Source: Symsagittifera roscoffensis
Taxonomy: Eukaryota > Xenacoelomorpha > Acoela > Convolutidae
Direction: 5' to 3'
DNA length: 64,000 nt
Assembly (NCBI RefSeq): GCF_963678635.1
Contig: NC_087066.1
Span: 31,191,301-31,255,300, forward strand
Of the stretch, positions 28,549-43,500 are shown piece after piece; the first letter of the stretch is position 1, and each line of letters begins with the position of its first letter. The translations under genes and the position numbers were made by a program. The notes under the pieces were generated by a model. That model was not told the DNA's origin, did not search any database, and saw only the letters and a program-made list of their open reading frames with translations.

Positions 28549-31500
28549 CTATGAAAGAAGGAATATGTTTCCGCGATATCATAATATGACTCATAATTTA
28601 TCAAAAGCTAGACAAGGCTGCATCATAATAGAACAAATCTTGCTAACGAATTCCCATATATTGCGAAAAAGTTCCCCTACCAGGTAAAAAAAATAGTGTG
28701 TACTTAGTGGCTGAGTAAGTCCTTTCGGGTGAAAATATTTTATGCGTGAAAATGGGTGAAAATTGTTTTAGGTACCATAGAAGGGAGTTTGTTTAAGAAA
28801 TCCAATAGCCCATTTTGCATCCCCCTTAGCTAAACAGCTATTTTATCATTCAAACCCTATCGTGATTTTGAATTGCTTAACGTTCTTTTTATTTGTTTTG
28901 CGGAAATCGTAACGCGTTCCGTGGTCAAGCCATTCACGCTATTTTTTCTCGCCACTCAGACAACATTTTTTGATTTTTTTTTGAAGTCTGAATCACGATC
29001 AATACAGTTTTTTATGATTCCACACTCGACTCCTTGCGATCTTTCTTTAATGATCCTAAAATTGGGCTGTGGAAACACCTTGCGTCTTAGATCCCTCCCG
29101 TCACTTCCTGACGTGTTCGGAACAAAAATTGAAAACGAAATTTGAGCAGAGAATCGTTCGGAGCATAAGTTGATTTCTAAGAAGGGTGACAAAGGTTGCT
29201 GAATTGTAAATTTGGAGAGAGAGACTTAAAGTCGTCTACTATAGGATGTTTTTACGTTTAAACCTTCGAAGGGCAGTAAAATGCATTCATGTCATAACTA
29301 CTCCAAAAAATTGCCTTAGACACCCTTTTCAGTGTTTTGCGGGATTGTTAGAAAAACTAATCTGTCACCACATAAATATTCAAGACCCTTTTTTATTAAG
29401 CTTCTTCTAAACCACAGGCGCATATTTTAACTTGCTCCAATTTGTTACCTGAAAAGTTTTCGGAAAAGTTCTGTGACCTCTGCGTGAAAAAACTCGTTCA
29501 GGTAGTAGTAGGTGAAGGGGTTAATCGTGTAGTTTATGATGTAGAGGGTGGTCACTGTGATCTTCACCAGGAACTGCTTAGTGGGCGAAAAAGAATCCAG
29601 ATCTCTGCAACAGAAATTAGAAATAAATGTAACGGGAGTGAAGGGAAAATAAACTGGGGGCAGTAGCCTGTCGAGGGAGGGGGGGGGGGGGGGCGACCCC
29701 CTCAATTGTGGTTGCCAAATTTTTCCAAAGGGTACCTTTGGTATAATTTTAGGACATCTATTTTTGCCAGATCAACCTCACAATTTTTCTAAAGGCGAGA
29801 AAACGCATTTTTTTATCAAAGTTTTCCAAAAAGTGCCCAAAAACTACGTTTTTTTGGGTGTTTTTTTTTAATTGCTTGCGGCGAAGAAAATTGTTGACAA
29901 AATAGGATCCTGTTAGTATTTTCGGAGAGCTCGGAAAAACAAATTGGTCGACCTAAAAAAGAAAGGTTTCTAGGGGGGCGGCTCAAAAAACCGCCCCCCC
30001 CCCCCTCCCTACAAAAATTTATGCGCACGCCACTGACTGGGGGCTAGGATCTCCGCTTCTCAGTCAAAGAGTCGGTGATGGTTCGAGGCCCATCACGATC
30101 CATGCTCGTTGATGCCTGACGATGACGGAAAATTATACCCAGCGCAAGCAGAAAAAGTGTCCGCAAAAAGGCATGTGACTTTGTTTTGAGTCACAGTAGC
30201 TGTTAGTCCTTTCCCTCGTGAAGAAATAATTTGATCTTCTTAACTAAACTAGTTTATTGAACTATAAACTGTCCTTGTGTTCAGCTAGCATGGAGCTGTA
30301 ATTTCATCCGCTTTCCGACCAAAAATTCGCACCCGTCGTGATCAATTTTGCAAGGTGATACGAGCTCATAAAACCAACAATTTAATTATCAACAAAGAGG
30401 TGAAGAGGAAAACGCCAGAGGGAGATGCTCCTGACTGCTTAGCTTTTCTTTTTTCAGTTTATCCCGAGGCAATTTTACTGTCTTTTCGCTCAAAGTTTCA
30501 ATGCAAATGAAAGTTGAATGATTTCCGCATTTTAATTAACCCCTGATCCAAACAAACCCTTTCAATTTGTTTTCCCACATCGCACCAAAAAGCTAATTTT
30601 GTCGCATCCTTTGTTAATCAAAATCGATCATTTAAAAACCAATCACTTTATGAACTACAAAAAGAGTTGGCCACGCCCTATTTAAAAAATAAAAGGACAT
30701 TGACCTATTTGAAAGGAACGGATGGTAATTTAATTTTCAGTTTAGCCGATCCTCAGCTCATTCCTATGTTATAATTCTAACTACTACCGAAAAAAACATG
30801 GAGGTTATTTGGTTTTTTCACAGGGCAGTTGAACTCAATGAATTCAAAAACATGTAATATAAAAATGTCATAAAATAGTTGTTGCTACCGTCCGAAAAGT
30901 TTTAGCTGGTGATTTACGTGCAATTAAAACAAAGATAGCCCATTCCTGTGCAAATAGCACAGAAACATCCAACCACAATCACAAAAAAAGACAGTTCCTT
31001 TTTCGAGTTACGTTTGTTTTTTGTTCGTGATGTCAAGAGGATCTGCAAGAAAGAATATATGCAGATGCCACTTGACATGGAGGTGCTACCCGACAAGCTG
31101 ATGCCTTTTTGATAGTCTCCCAAACTAAATTGTTAACATACAATTTCATAGAATTTATGATTAAAAATTTCTGGCTTGAAAATGAATATAAAAATTTTCT
31201 AAATTTTCTAAATAGAAAATGAACTAAATTTTCAAGACTTTTTGTAAATTATCAATATTGTATAATCCTGCTCCTAAAATTAAAAATTTCAAACAAATCG
31301 CAGTATATAATTAAGCTGAGAGTTCAGTATCTAGCTCATCGTGCAATTCGCAAGAAACTGAAAAATCATATCCGTCTTTTCAAACGAAGACAAATTGTTG
31401 ATTTTTTTTGAAATCGAAAACTCAGCTGGAAGAGCTTTTTTGATAACATTTCATCTTCAGAAGATTTTTAAGGTATTCAAAATGAGTCAAAACGAGACAC

Positions 31501-34500
31501 AGTAACTCGACCAAATGAGTTTAAAAAAACACAAAAAACACGCATTTATATTTTGGTCGTTCTCTGCTCTCAAAAACTAAAGCTATACTTTCACCAAAAA
31601 TACAAACAAAAGTCGAAAGGTAAGCAAATTACAAAAATTTTGAAAATTACTGCAAAAAAATTTGGGGTATTTTACTAAACCAACAATTTTTCTGCGTGGT
31701 CTCAATTTTGCAGCTTTTCAGACTAACTTACACTGAGGAGTGCATGAGAGATTGAATTCCCATACTGATTTTTAGTCTTAATCTCCTTTTTGATGCGACT
31801 TTTGTTGTGCTGAGCTTAAGTTTGAAGAGATATTTCACCTGTGATTATTTTTTGTAGAGTTACGGGGGTTTAAAGATTGCCATTTTGGCCAATTTGGGAC
31901 AATTAACGCGCGATATACTTCGCGCTATTAACGCATAAGCGGAGAGTTAATCCGTCTTGGAAAACGTTCGAAATTGGTTGAAAGACGCTTATTTGTCATA
32001 ATTGATTTATTACAAGGAGCGAAATCTATCCTTTTGTACTTTATATGGCGTGTGGGGGTATGATTTTCACAAAAAATTTCAAATCTTAGAGAAAAAAATT
32101 TCATTTTGTTTAATTACATTCAATTTTTTTAAGGTTATTAATGCTCCATAATCCTTAAAAGGCAGTCGGAACATTCAGGTCTTAGCCCTGGTACGAACAG
32201 TCTTGTTATCTTTGGAAACCTACTGACTTTTTAAAAGAGTTTAGAAGATACTTAATTCATTGTGTTCAGTTTTTTGTTTTTACTGAAAGTTTTCTTTCCA
32301 AATGAAATTGTTCTTTGAACCTAAGTTTTTCATTTAAATAGAGGTACGTTTACAGAGCTCGAAAAATCATTTTGGACAACCTAAAAAATGCTCGGCAAAA
32401 TGTTCGACAATTTTTTTAAAATCTCCCCTCGAAAAACTCCTGGATCCGCTCCTGAGCATTACTTATCAATGGGATTTTTTCGGCATTTTTTTCGACCCGC
32501 AGTTTAAAAGGGTTAATTGGTCTTCTCCATTTAGTATTTTGGGCATCGGTAAGATGAAAGAGTTATTATGCCATAAAATGTCCCCAATAAATTGCCCCTC
32601 CGGTTGTTATGTCTGATTATGCATTATAACTTCCGAGCTAGTGATGTAGTTAACAGGCTCCTTACAAAGGCTTTCCAGAAGACTTCAAGTAATTTTAGCA
32701 CCAAGGGTAATTATGGTGCTACCTGATCCGTCAAATTAGACCCTGATCGAATTCAATTTCATCTTTCACGGAATTTGAATTGGGTCCATTTTTAGAGCTG
32801 CCACAAATAAAATATGCGCTTTTGGTGATTTTCTAACGAGATAAGGAAATTCGAACGCTGAAAATATTCTTTTGATTTACGATAACTCAATTTCGAATCT
32901 CGAAGAGAGTGGATGGCTTAGAAGTTTGAACCTATTTTGCCAAAAAATTTTGCGAACCGTAGCAACGATACATGAAGCTGGTTTTTTGAGAAAAAAATCG
33001 AATCAATTTTAACAGTGTTACGCAATTTACAATTGGAACAACAGGTAAATATATTGAGTGAAGAACCAAGACATCTCGCATATCAGGATTCAGGACAAAG
33101 CCTTGAATGTTCCGACTGCCCCTTAATCCAGGAATACTTTTTGGGAAAAAATTTAAAAACTATAATTTTTGGACAATATCATTGATCAAGTGTGGAAAAT
33201 TCAAAGTACGAAGTTTATACAACCAATTCAATTTGGAATGAATTTGTTCTGCGGGAAAATTAGCCACGCATGAATCTTTCGCTTTAGGCTTTCAGCATTA
33301 TAAAAAAAAATCTTCAAAGCGCGGATAAACTAGTCCAGAGCATGGCCAAATTGGCTATTTTCAAACTCTCATAACTTGGCAAAAAACGATCGGAGGCAAA
33401 ATACCTTTGTACATTTTGATTCAGAGAGTCGATATCTTCAATAGGTATAAATTTCTTTTATAGGTAAAATTTATTACTTGGATAGCCAAAAAAAATTGAA
33501 TAAAAAAACCACACCAAGCATAAATGTTCCGCACTTTCTTCGAAAGTCGGATTAATTAGCCTTTGGCAATATTCAGGCATCCATACATTCAGGCAATATG
33601 TTTCAGCTTTGGGCTAAGAAATATGCTTGGTTAATCTTTCAGATAGTCAGAAAAACTCCATTCATAATTTAAAAAAAGATTTGGTTTAAGAAACCATACC
33701 AAGCACAAACATTTCATCTTTTCTTCAAAAGTCGAAACAATGAACGCTCATTAGACCCTCTTGAATAATTATAGTCCAGTGGAAAGAAGCGGACAGTGGC
33801 CGCTACCAGCAAATGCCGCTCATGAAATTAGCGTTTTAATCAACTTATACATTTTTATAAGTTTTTAATGGTTCTTTAAATTATTTGTTCATAATTTACA
33901 TGATGGTTCTTTCTATAACTGTTTTTTTTTCTATTAAATACGGAAACAAGGTAAATGTTTTTTTTCTCAACCCAGGGACAACGCTTTTAAAGCTTCATTT
34001 GCTGCTTGAACATCAAATTAAAACAATTTAATGGATGTCTCTTCATGAAAGCTGATTTTGAGAGTAATTTTGAGCTGATTCGACCGAATCCAAAATAAAA
34101 CAATATCGATTTCTTTCTCGCAGAAAAACTATGAAAAGTTCAGAAAAAGTATGAAATACTTTCCCAAGGTACTTATGAAGTGTAGTGGCCGTTAGCTTAT
34201 AAAAACTGAAGAAGTTGTTAAACTGAAAGGATATTTTTAATGGTTTCACTGAATCCAGTTTTCCTCCAACTTATCAGCTCAGTAGCTATTTTGTTTTAAT
34301 TAACGAACTATTGGTACATCACTAAACATGGTATTAATCTTTTCGAGCCATTTTTTCACTATTTGGGACAGCTATTTCAGTTATTTCACAGGGAAAATGG
34401 ATGCAGAATTTAAAAGAAGAAAAAAACATGAAGCAAGGCGACACTAACATTTGAATTTTAAATTAAAGCCATCCCTGCTTCTGAAGCAACCGTAGAAGCA

Positions 34501-37500
34501 GGAGGTAACATTTTGAAAGGGTAGCGCTGTTTTTTGGGGAGCTTTTGTTTCACTGCTGAAGGCTGAACAAACAAAACAGATTGAATCTATCAATAAATAC
34601 TGCGGCAATCTAAAACGTACATGGTATGCTATACAAAGGCAAAGCAAAACGTCTTCTATAACTAGTAGCTCCGCCTTAATAAATCGAAACTGCGCGACAG
34701 CTCCTATCTTATGCCGGAAGGGTTTCTTCCATTTTGACGCCAAAAATCTCTGATAGAAAAATTAAAAAACCACATTCATCGAATGTAGGCTCATCTATGT
34801 TCGCCGACAGACAGTTCTACAGATATGATATGGCGACAGAGAAAGAAATTGGCTTTTTAATAAGTTTAAAAATAGAACAAGAAAATTGACCGCTCTGTAG
34901 CGCAGAATTATTCGACCAAACATCTGAGTTATTAATGATGAAATAGATAAAAACCGAAAAACAACATCAGTTTTCTTAATTGATTTTCTCAAAATTTTTA
35001 GTTCAAGTAATTTTGCTTCGTTCGAATCGAATCCTCAGTTCATAAAAAATCTTTCCAAGTATTTTCATAAAATTTTCAAAAATAGTTTGTACAAAAAAGC
35101 TATTGATGCGAGCTCTTTGATGCAAATAGAATCACTAGCTCATCTGAATTCATTTCGAAACGTTTTTGAGCCGGACTTATTAAGAGCGCAATATATCACG
35201 TGTGTTATATCAGATTTTCTCAGAATTTCCAATTTAACAATTTTCCAACACTCATAACGTTAAAAAAACAATAACAGGTGGAACATCTTATTTCGTTTCG
35301 ATGTCAGGGCAATAATATCTTTCAGACTCTATAAAAAACACGTCGTGAAAAATTGATACTTAACAACGGTAATTACCCTGGTGAAAAAAAATTGAAATAA
35401 CTCATTGTGAAAAGAAATGACTCCGAAAAAATGACAAATAACAGTTGTCCTGGATTGTACGCCGAAACGTACTTCATCAATCATCAAACTGTCTGATTCG
35501 ACGGAATCACCTAGCTCATTTCCCACATGGCCCTCTTAGAGTTTCCCAAAAGTGTGTTCCTTTTCATTCTTCTATTTTTTCAAAAAGATGAACAATTTCT
35601 TTTTTATTGTTATTAGGATCTTATGTGTTCACCGTTACCTGACTCAACAAGTTTTTTAATAAAAAACTGTATTTCTGATGAAGGCAAATTTTTTAAACAT
35701 GCTCTAAGCCTTATGTTGTCGATGAGAACAATTTATTTATAATTGATCCAAAAAAAAGTATTAAAAAAATACAAAATCGTTTTGAAATAATTACGCCCGC
35801 TTAACCATTAATTTTTGTTTAGAAGCATAGCCTAAACTTAAACTGGACAAAATGTAGTCAAAAATACCAAGGTTTTTCACATAATTCCCCAATAAACCAT
35901 ATGCCACTACATACAAAGATTTTTGTATCAGAACGAAGCCCTCAATGTTCCGACTGCCTTTTAAGGTCTATGATGCAGTAATAACAAGAAAAAATTAAGT
36001 TTAATAAAACAAAATGAAAAAAAAAATTAAAATTCGAGGTTTTTTCTTAAAATATTACCCCCCAAAACGCCATATAAAGGGCAAAGTATTAGATTTAACT
36101 CCTAGTAACAAATCAATTATGGCAAAGAAGCTTCCTTCTACCAATTTCGAACGATTTCTAAGACGGATTAGATATCCGCTTACGTGAGATGTAAAAAGTT
36201 GTTCAAGAAGATAAAAAAAGGCATCTGAAAATGAAAACTCGTGTTGTTGTTTTAATTTTTAAAGGTCCCTCAAATCAACTCATTTTTGAAACTTACTGGA
36301 GAAACTTTTTCGGAGATTAGCATAACTATGAGATGGCGAATATGTTAAAAGCTTTTTTGGAAAAATAAATGTGTAAATCAATTAAAGTGATTGAAAAAAT
36401 ATATGTACATACATTTATTTTGAAAATGTGGTTAACTTCTCTAAAACGAATTTAATTGCCCATGAGGTACCGCCTAAAGAGCAAACTGAGGACTTATTAT
36501 CTTTTCACGTCGCATTTTTAAAAGCTTTTTCTAATAAAGTTGTTCTACATGTTTACCCTTATAGATACTGCAAATTAAGCGTGAGCTGTAGAAAAAATTC
36601 AAAAAGATAAAGTAAAGATATCTTTCAATTTTTGAAGGTTCATCAAATCAACTCGATTTCTAACTTACTGTGGAAACTTTTTCGGAGATCACTTTTTGAA
36701 TTTAAAAATGAGATGGCGAGTATGTTATAAAGCATTTTTTTGAAAATTGAATGTGCAAATCATTTTTAAAAGAATTGAAAAAACATACGTAGATATAACC
36801 ATTTTGAAGTATTTAACTTCTCTAAGTGATTTTAATTGTTCTTGAGGTCCCACATAAAGAGCAAACTGCCGACTTCTTAGCCTTTCAAATCGCTCTTTTG
36901 AAAGCTTTTTTCCAATCAAATTTCCTTTTATGTTGATTTTTGAAGATAGTGCAAATTAAATATGAGATAGGAAAAAGTATTCAAGAGAAGTTAAAATACT
37001 ATCTAATTATGAAAACTGATGTTTTTTTTACTTTCGAAGGAAAATTTGTGTTTGCAAAGTTTTGTTTCTAGAAAATCTTAAATTTCATTTCCAACTGAAA
37101 AACTATAATCACTATGCGGGAAAATAAAAAACAAGACTGCTCGTATCAAGGCGGAGCCCTGAATGTTCTGACTGCCTTTTAAGCTCTATGGGGCGGTATT
37201 GACATGAAAAAACTAAATGTAATAAAAATGAAATGAAAAGTTAAAAAAATGAAATAAGATTTTTTGTGAAAATCATCCCCCCACACGCCAGATAAAGCAC
37301 AAAGTGATGAATTTCGCTCCCAGTAACAAATCAGTTGCACACAATAGCTTCCTTCAACCAATTTGGAATGATTTCTAAGACGGATTGAATCTCTGCTTAA
37401 GCGATAATTTATCGCGCGTGAACTCTCTCGAGATGTCCAAAATGGCAATCTTTAAACCCTCTTAACTTTACAAAAACAGTCAAAGCTTAAATATCTTATC

Positions 37501-40500
37501 GAATTAAAGCTCATGACAACAATACCTTTTGCATGAAAGCCGTCTTTTGATAGCCGTCAAAAAAGGCTAGTTAAAAAGTCGAAATTTGTGTGAAGAAAAA
37601 ATTTGTGTGAAGTTACTTTTGTTACGAAAGTTAGACCAATAACAAAACTCCTCAGTAGCGAGTGTATAACACTATTTTTCTATCTGCATGATTATAACGG
37701 GAAAGAACAAAACGCAATTCAGGTATAATTATATTTTAAGTTCTGACTTTTCAAGAAAGTGAGGTATATATAAGCGTGGGATGTTTTTTTTTTAATTCAG
37801 ATCATTTTTCACAAAAATATTTTGAGATCAATCCCTTGATTTTTGACGGAGCTGCCTAGCGCGTACAAAAAAATGTTACACTGAACGAGTCTATCTAAAC
37901 TGTTTCTTAGTTACTTTACAACTGAGAGTGGACGCGAGTATTTATGCGCGGTGAATTATCCCACACTACAAAATTGTCTTAGACTGCATTGAGGGCCAAG
38001 CTAATTGGTCTTAAATATTCCATAAATGACCAACTTTCAAAATTTAAAACAAGATGTTATGAGCCTCAAAACACAGTTTGTCAATTTTTCTACTGAAAAC
38101 TTATCGCGACCAGTTAAAGCGAAAGGAGAGTCGGAACATTCAGGGCTTTTCTTTAATACGCGCAGTGCTTTGTCTTGCCACGAAAGTCAGTACGCAAATT
38201 CATGATAATCTCGCCTTTTTTCTTCAAACTTATGTACCGAATTTATCCATTTTTAATGTAATACTTTCTAGATAAGACTAAATGTTTGTAATCGGCTATA
38301 ATTAAGAAACTAGCTCGTTTTAAATTGTGTTTTACTGCTTCAACTGTTGTGTAAAACCAAATTGAAGCAAACCAAATTGAAGGGCTGGCCTGAAAAAAAA
38401 TAAGATTGGCGATTTCATCTCCTACAGGAAATTGTTTCTGGCTAAAAGTAAATCTAGATGTTGAAAATTTTTGTCCAGAAATCCGGTTAGAAACAAAGTG
38501 TTCTAATTCAATCTTGATTTTAGTTCTGATTTGACATAAAATATTTGTTGTTGGAATATATTCGCACCGGAAGTATGAAAATAGTCACCATTTTTGAAAA
38601 ACTCATCAACAGTTTTTGATTTTTTTCATTTTTTTTTAGTTTTGGCTCTGCTGAACAACTCGATAATTTTTGATAACATACTTTATGATTTCAAAAGTTA
38701 CCGCAAGCCGTATTACAAATTTATACAAGCAATGCATACGGATTATTATGAAAAACATCTGACAAACAAAAAACAGGGCGATGAACAGCCTACTTATTAG
38801 CACTTGTCAATTACCAAGCTCAGTATATTTAAAATTGGAACATCAAACAATTTGATTTGTTATTAGAACAATTTTCGGTCCAAAAAATACAATTTTAAAT
38901 GCCAATATGTTCCCATTTAATCAAAAACCGATTTAAAATTATTTAAACTTATCCAGAAACTCTCTTTGAAGTATTTCTGTGTAAAAAATTTTTATGGAAA
39001 AAGGGCATCATACAATTTTTTTAAATGGAAGTTGTATGATAAGCATTTTTTTCATTGAGCTTTTAAAAATTGCAGTGTTTTGAGAAAAAGTTCAGAAAGA
39101 AATATAGAGTATTTCTGGAATAGGACGCTTTCGCAGCAATGATATCTTTTTAAAATTTTAGGATTGATATATGCTATAATTGTTCTAAAAGCTATTGTTT
39201 TGAGTCGCAGAAGCCTTACATCTCAAAATTTCCAGCTCATTGCAAACAATATTACGAAAATGAAAATAGCTCAAAAAAACACTCTGACGAGACGAAGTAA
39301 TTGACTCAATACGAGTTTTTTTACTATATTTTTCAATAAAACATATTGTTACTTCAAAAATTTTGACTTTGTTTGACCTAAAGATCAAACCTATTCGACC
39401 CATAATTCGACATTGTTTGACCAATGATTCGATTTTGGCTTGACCGAAGCATTTGCTCGACCGTCTCAGAGTGGGCGGCGAACCAATCGGTCGGTGGTAT
39501 ATAAACCAGCCGAAGTATAAAACAGACGAAGTATCAACCGGCCGAAAATGCTAAGTGTTATATGATAGTTATGTAACATTAATGTGACAGCTACGAAAGT
39601 CATACAAATTTCATTGATGTGACGCAACGGTTCGGCTGGTTTATACTGCGGCTGGTTTGTTTACTCTGCAATCGATATGACAAATCCTAGTTTTATGTTG
39701 ACCTTTTGACCTTCATCAATAGGTCACCTATCTCACGGTGATCGTTGGACTATTCTGGTGGAATCATGAGTTTAACTCCTCAGAAGGAGTATATAGATGT
39801 GTACTGACATGTAGATGCGGAACAGGAGGTGGTAGGTGATGTAGGGTGTGCAGAGGATGACGTAAGCAGTGGCCACGATCAGTAGCGCCTTCGTCAGCTG
39901 GAACAGCAACAAGGAAATAATTACAGAGTTACGTTATACGAGACATGGTTGCCTAATTGAATTCAAGTTCGAAATCAATATAGTCAGCTACTGGCCTTTT
40001 TTGGTAATGTTAAAACTACAGGATACAGGGTTACACCCATCGCAGATATTGTAACACTACTTTACTTAATGAATACAATATTCATTGTATTAAAATAGGG
40101 TTTCGCTTTATGCGAAAAAGTTCACCTTCATTTACTGTTTTTCGAAGTTAGCAACTTTTTATTGATAGAAATTATGATTGGTCGGTCGAAACTGGTTCGA
40201 GGCTCAGAAAACTTGAATGGTTTAAGACCCAGCCGTGACAAGCACTTGATGAATGAAGATTAGATGAACCAATTAGGGTTTTTTGGCTCCTCTAAATTTC
40301 AGAGCATGCTTAATTAGTGAGTTTTGAGAGAATAAATGAATACTTCCCTGTTCCCAGTTGGGGAAAAATCTACTTTGATCTCTGTAATTAGATTCCAGTT
40401 CTCCTTCAGTATGTGCTATCCTCGGGATTAGACTTGTCAGGAATTTAAGTGCACAAGTCAAGATTCTAAGAGAGGAGATGAAATGGTGATGAAAATGTCG

Positions 40501-43500
40501 ATCAGTCCGTAATTGAACAATAAATCGCTAAATTAGTTTGAGATACAAAGAAATTAATTTATGTATATCCATTAGGATTCGAGAGTACTTATTGTGATAC
40601 TAAAAATAACAAAACAAGTCTGAGCTAAGATTGGAACCACACATGAACTAAATATGAGAAAAATTCAGAAAATTAAGAAATATCTGCCCCTAATTTTTTC
40701 GTCAAAGTGTTCCAAGAGCAAACAAAAAGTTATAATCAGATGAAATTCTATTCTAGTTATCTTTTTTTCTCACAAAAAATGTTGTCTTTCATCTGTTTTG
40801 CTTGAGTTGAGGTGTTCAACCGACTCCACCAAATCGGCTGTTTTGGCCAACTTGACCCAAAACGGCTATGTTTTGACCATCTTGAGCAAAAAAAATGTTT
40901 TCCATAGTGTTCGACCTAATTGTGCTGTTTTGATCGACACCACATAACTTGATTCGACCGAACAAAAATGTGTAATTCAAGCTCACTATGTTTTGACTTA
41001 CTTGACTGAAACAGGCGATCTTTCGTACGACTCGACCGACTTTGACCATTTTGACGCGGTGTTAATTGTCGAACAATTTTTCAGTGTCGATATAAATTTT
41101 ACAATTCAAAAAGTTAAGTAGCCTATTGTTCCGACCTACGAAGAAAGTGACGGAATATTTGTGGTCGGGGTGATTTTGTTTTCTCCGGACAAATTTCGAC
41201 TTTTTAACTAGCAATTTTTCTACGGCAATTTTTATATCATTCGAAAGTTACTGTTGTCCTGAGCTCAAAATTCAACTGTGATCAATTTTTGTAATTTTTT
41301 TTTAAAAAAAAAAAACATTTTATCTGTGATCAATTTTTGTGAAGTTAAGGGGGCATGAAGATTGCCAGTTTGACCAATGTAGCCAATTTGGAACAATTCA
41401 CGTGCGATATAATTCGCGCTATTGACGAGTAGGAGGAGATTAAATCCGCATAGAAACCATTCTAAATTGGATTGAGGCATGTTCTTTAGTCTAATTAATA
41501 CTTTGCTATATGTAAATACATAATAATTTTGCTCTCTACATATCGTGTGGGGTATGTTTAAAAAAAAACTTAGAACAAAATATTTTGAATTTTTTTTCAG
41601 TCCTTTTCTAACATTTCATCAAATATATTTTTTTAATTACTCCAAAGAAACTAAAGCGCAGTCGGATTATTCAGGGCTTTGCCTTGACATGAGCAACCTG
41701 GTTTTTTGATTATCAATATATAAAATGAAAACTGTAACGCCGTTCTGCTAATATTAATATTTAAAACAAATTTCAGAATTAATGGATCTTAAGGTCTCAG
41801 TTGTCTGCATCAACTAATTATTATGTTTCTCATTGGCCAAGTTCGGGACAACCTACATATAGCAAAAAAATATTGTTATAATTTGCATACAGAAACTGCC
41901 GCTCGTTCAATTCCAAATAGAAAAAATATGACATATAAATTATCAAATAATTTCCATGATTGAAAAATGTATGATATGCAATTTTTGCAAAGTTTTTGAA
42001 ATTTTTTCAAAAAATCAAAGCAAAATTTCCAGAAGTCATAATTATTTTCAGTCAAAAAACAATTATTTTTCCTTACAAACCTAACCGAAAAACGTTTGCC
42101 GCCAAACATGTGAAATTTTCTCTATAACGTAGTCCAGGCAGACTTTTTTCTACAAAAAAAAATGTTTGTTGATCTCAGCTGAGCGCTATTTGGGCAGTTT
42201 CCCAGTTAAGTACTTTCCTTCCTCAAAACTATTCGATAAGTATTCGTAAGTTGAAGAAACCTTATGATGAGTGGCGTCCCTCATGCGGAAGGACCGAATG
42301 CTTGAAATTAATTTTAGCTTACTTTCAGCCAATAAGAATTGAGTATTCAAAATCTTGAAGTAAATCGCGAAAATCTCAAATTTGAAATTACATCCAGGCC
42401 ATTAGTGTTAATATTGACCGATTAGATAATAAGCGGATGAGTTTTCAAGAATGAAAAATTCTTATGATTTTGAACTTAATAACCTTGATGATTACCTGAA
42501 TAGTAATGCAGTTGTAACCCGCAATTTGTAATATTTTTGATTACTACTCACTGATTTAATACATTTTCTGTTAAAATTGACTTCGATTTTGTGAGAAAAA
42601 ACCATTTAGCCTATAGAAACGCTTAGCGATTTTGATCGGTTGAAATTTTTCAAGCGTTCGGTCCTTCAAGCATGAGAAACCTCCCCCTTATAATGGAGTT
42701 TAATCGTATTGTTTTGTAGGTCTAATCGTATTAAATGATTAATCGTATAATAATTGCATAATAATGACCTATACCTTGACATCTTTGGGAGTCACTCGAG
42801 TAGATGCATTGCCGTTCGGCTTTGTGATTGGCTGATTATTCTCGTCAACCTGACCAATCATATTCAAATTGGAAGAAGTTCCAGCAACCATGTCATCGTT
42901 ATCTTCTGTCCCTTCATGGGTTTTTAATGTCCCCCTATGTGGACTCTTTGGTATTTCCGTGTAGCATTCGGAGTTTTTCGAGTTGCACAGTGGCTTCATA
43001 GATTGGCCTTGACACGAATTGAAACCTGCTTTGAGGTTGCGGTTTTTGCTTTTCATTCTTCTGCGCAGCGATGCAGCGGTTATTAAGGAACTGAAATGAA
43101 AACGATCATTTTGTTTGAAAAGACAAAGTTTTGCCAGCCTGATGAAAAATGTTAAGTCCACGCTAAGTTAAAAAATTCATGTAGTTGGGGAAAATAACAG
43201 CTCAGTAAGTTAAAGAAAAAAAGACCAAAATTGCGGTACTCCTTGTTTGTCAACATGATGGTATGTCATGATGAACAAAGAAACACATTTCTTAAATTGC
43301 CTTGGTTATGGCTAGTGTATAAAGAAACGTTAATTATCTGAGATATGACTTAAAGTGTAATGAGTTGAAACAAAAGCGTGATAGCGTGGATCGTGAACGA
43401 TACCCTAAGTGCTTTGCTGCTCTGCCATCTTTATTTAGTACAAATTGGATGCAGATATTGGGTGGATGCTTCTCTCACCTCAGGTATTTGACCCCCTGAC

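Larger units (their letters stand above)
29605..39808 (-). other. GPCR intron 5 (10,204 bp), repeat-filled
   Basis: Runs from GTCAGT to TTGCAG. Holds a tRNA-SINE (30,042-30,270), G/C-tract repeat edges, at least five copies or pieces of the hairpin-ended repeat, a ~375 bp tandem duplication (36,250-36,990) and an inverted-repeat element (39,497-39,652). Open frames inside, such as 34,444-34,743, show no domain. No nested gene seen. Confidence 0.75.
39898..42774 (-). other. GPCR intron 4 (2,877 bp)
   Basis: Runs from GTATAG to TTCCAG. Contains TGTTTTGACC-type repeats (40,840-41,050) and a dispersed hairpin-repeat copy (41,118-41,705). No further gene seen. Confidence 0.75.

Noticed and set aside
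34444-34743. 99-codon minus-strand frame in GPCR intron 5
   Set aside because: No domain, no splice-supported context, and within a repeat-rich intron. Chance is more likely.
39869-40054. 61-codon plus-strand frame at the exon 5 boundary
   Set aside because: Antisense to GPCR exon 5 and continuing into an intron. No independent support.
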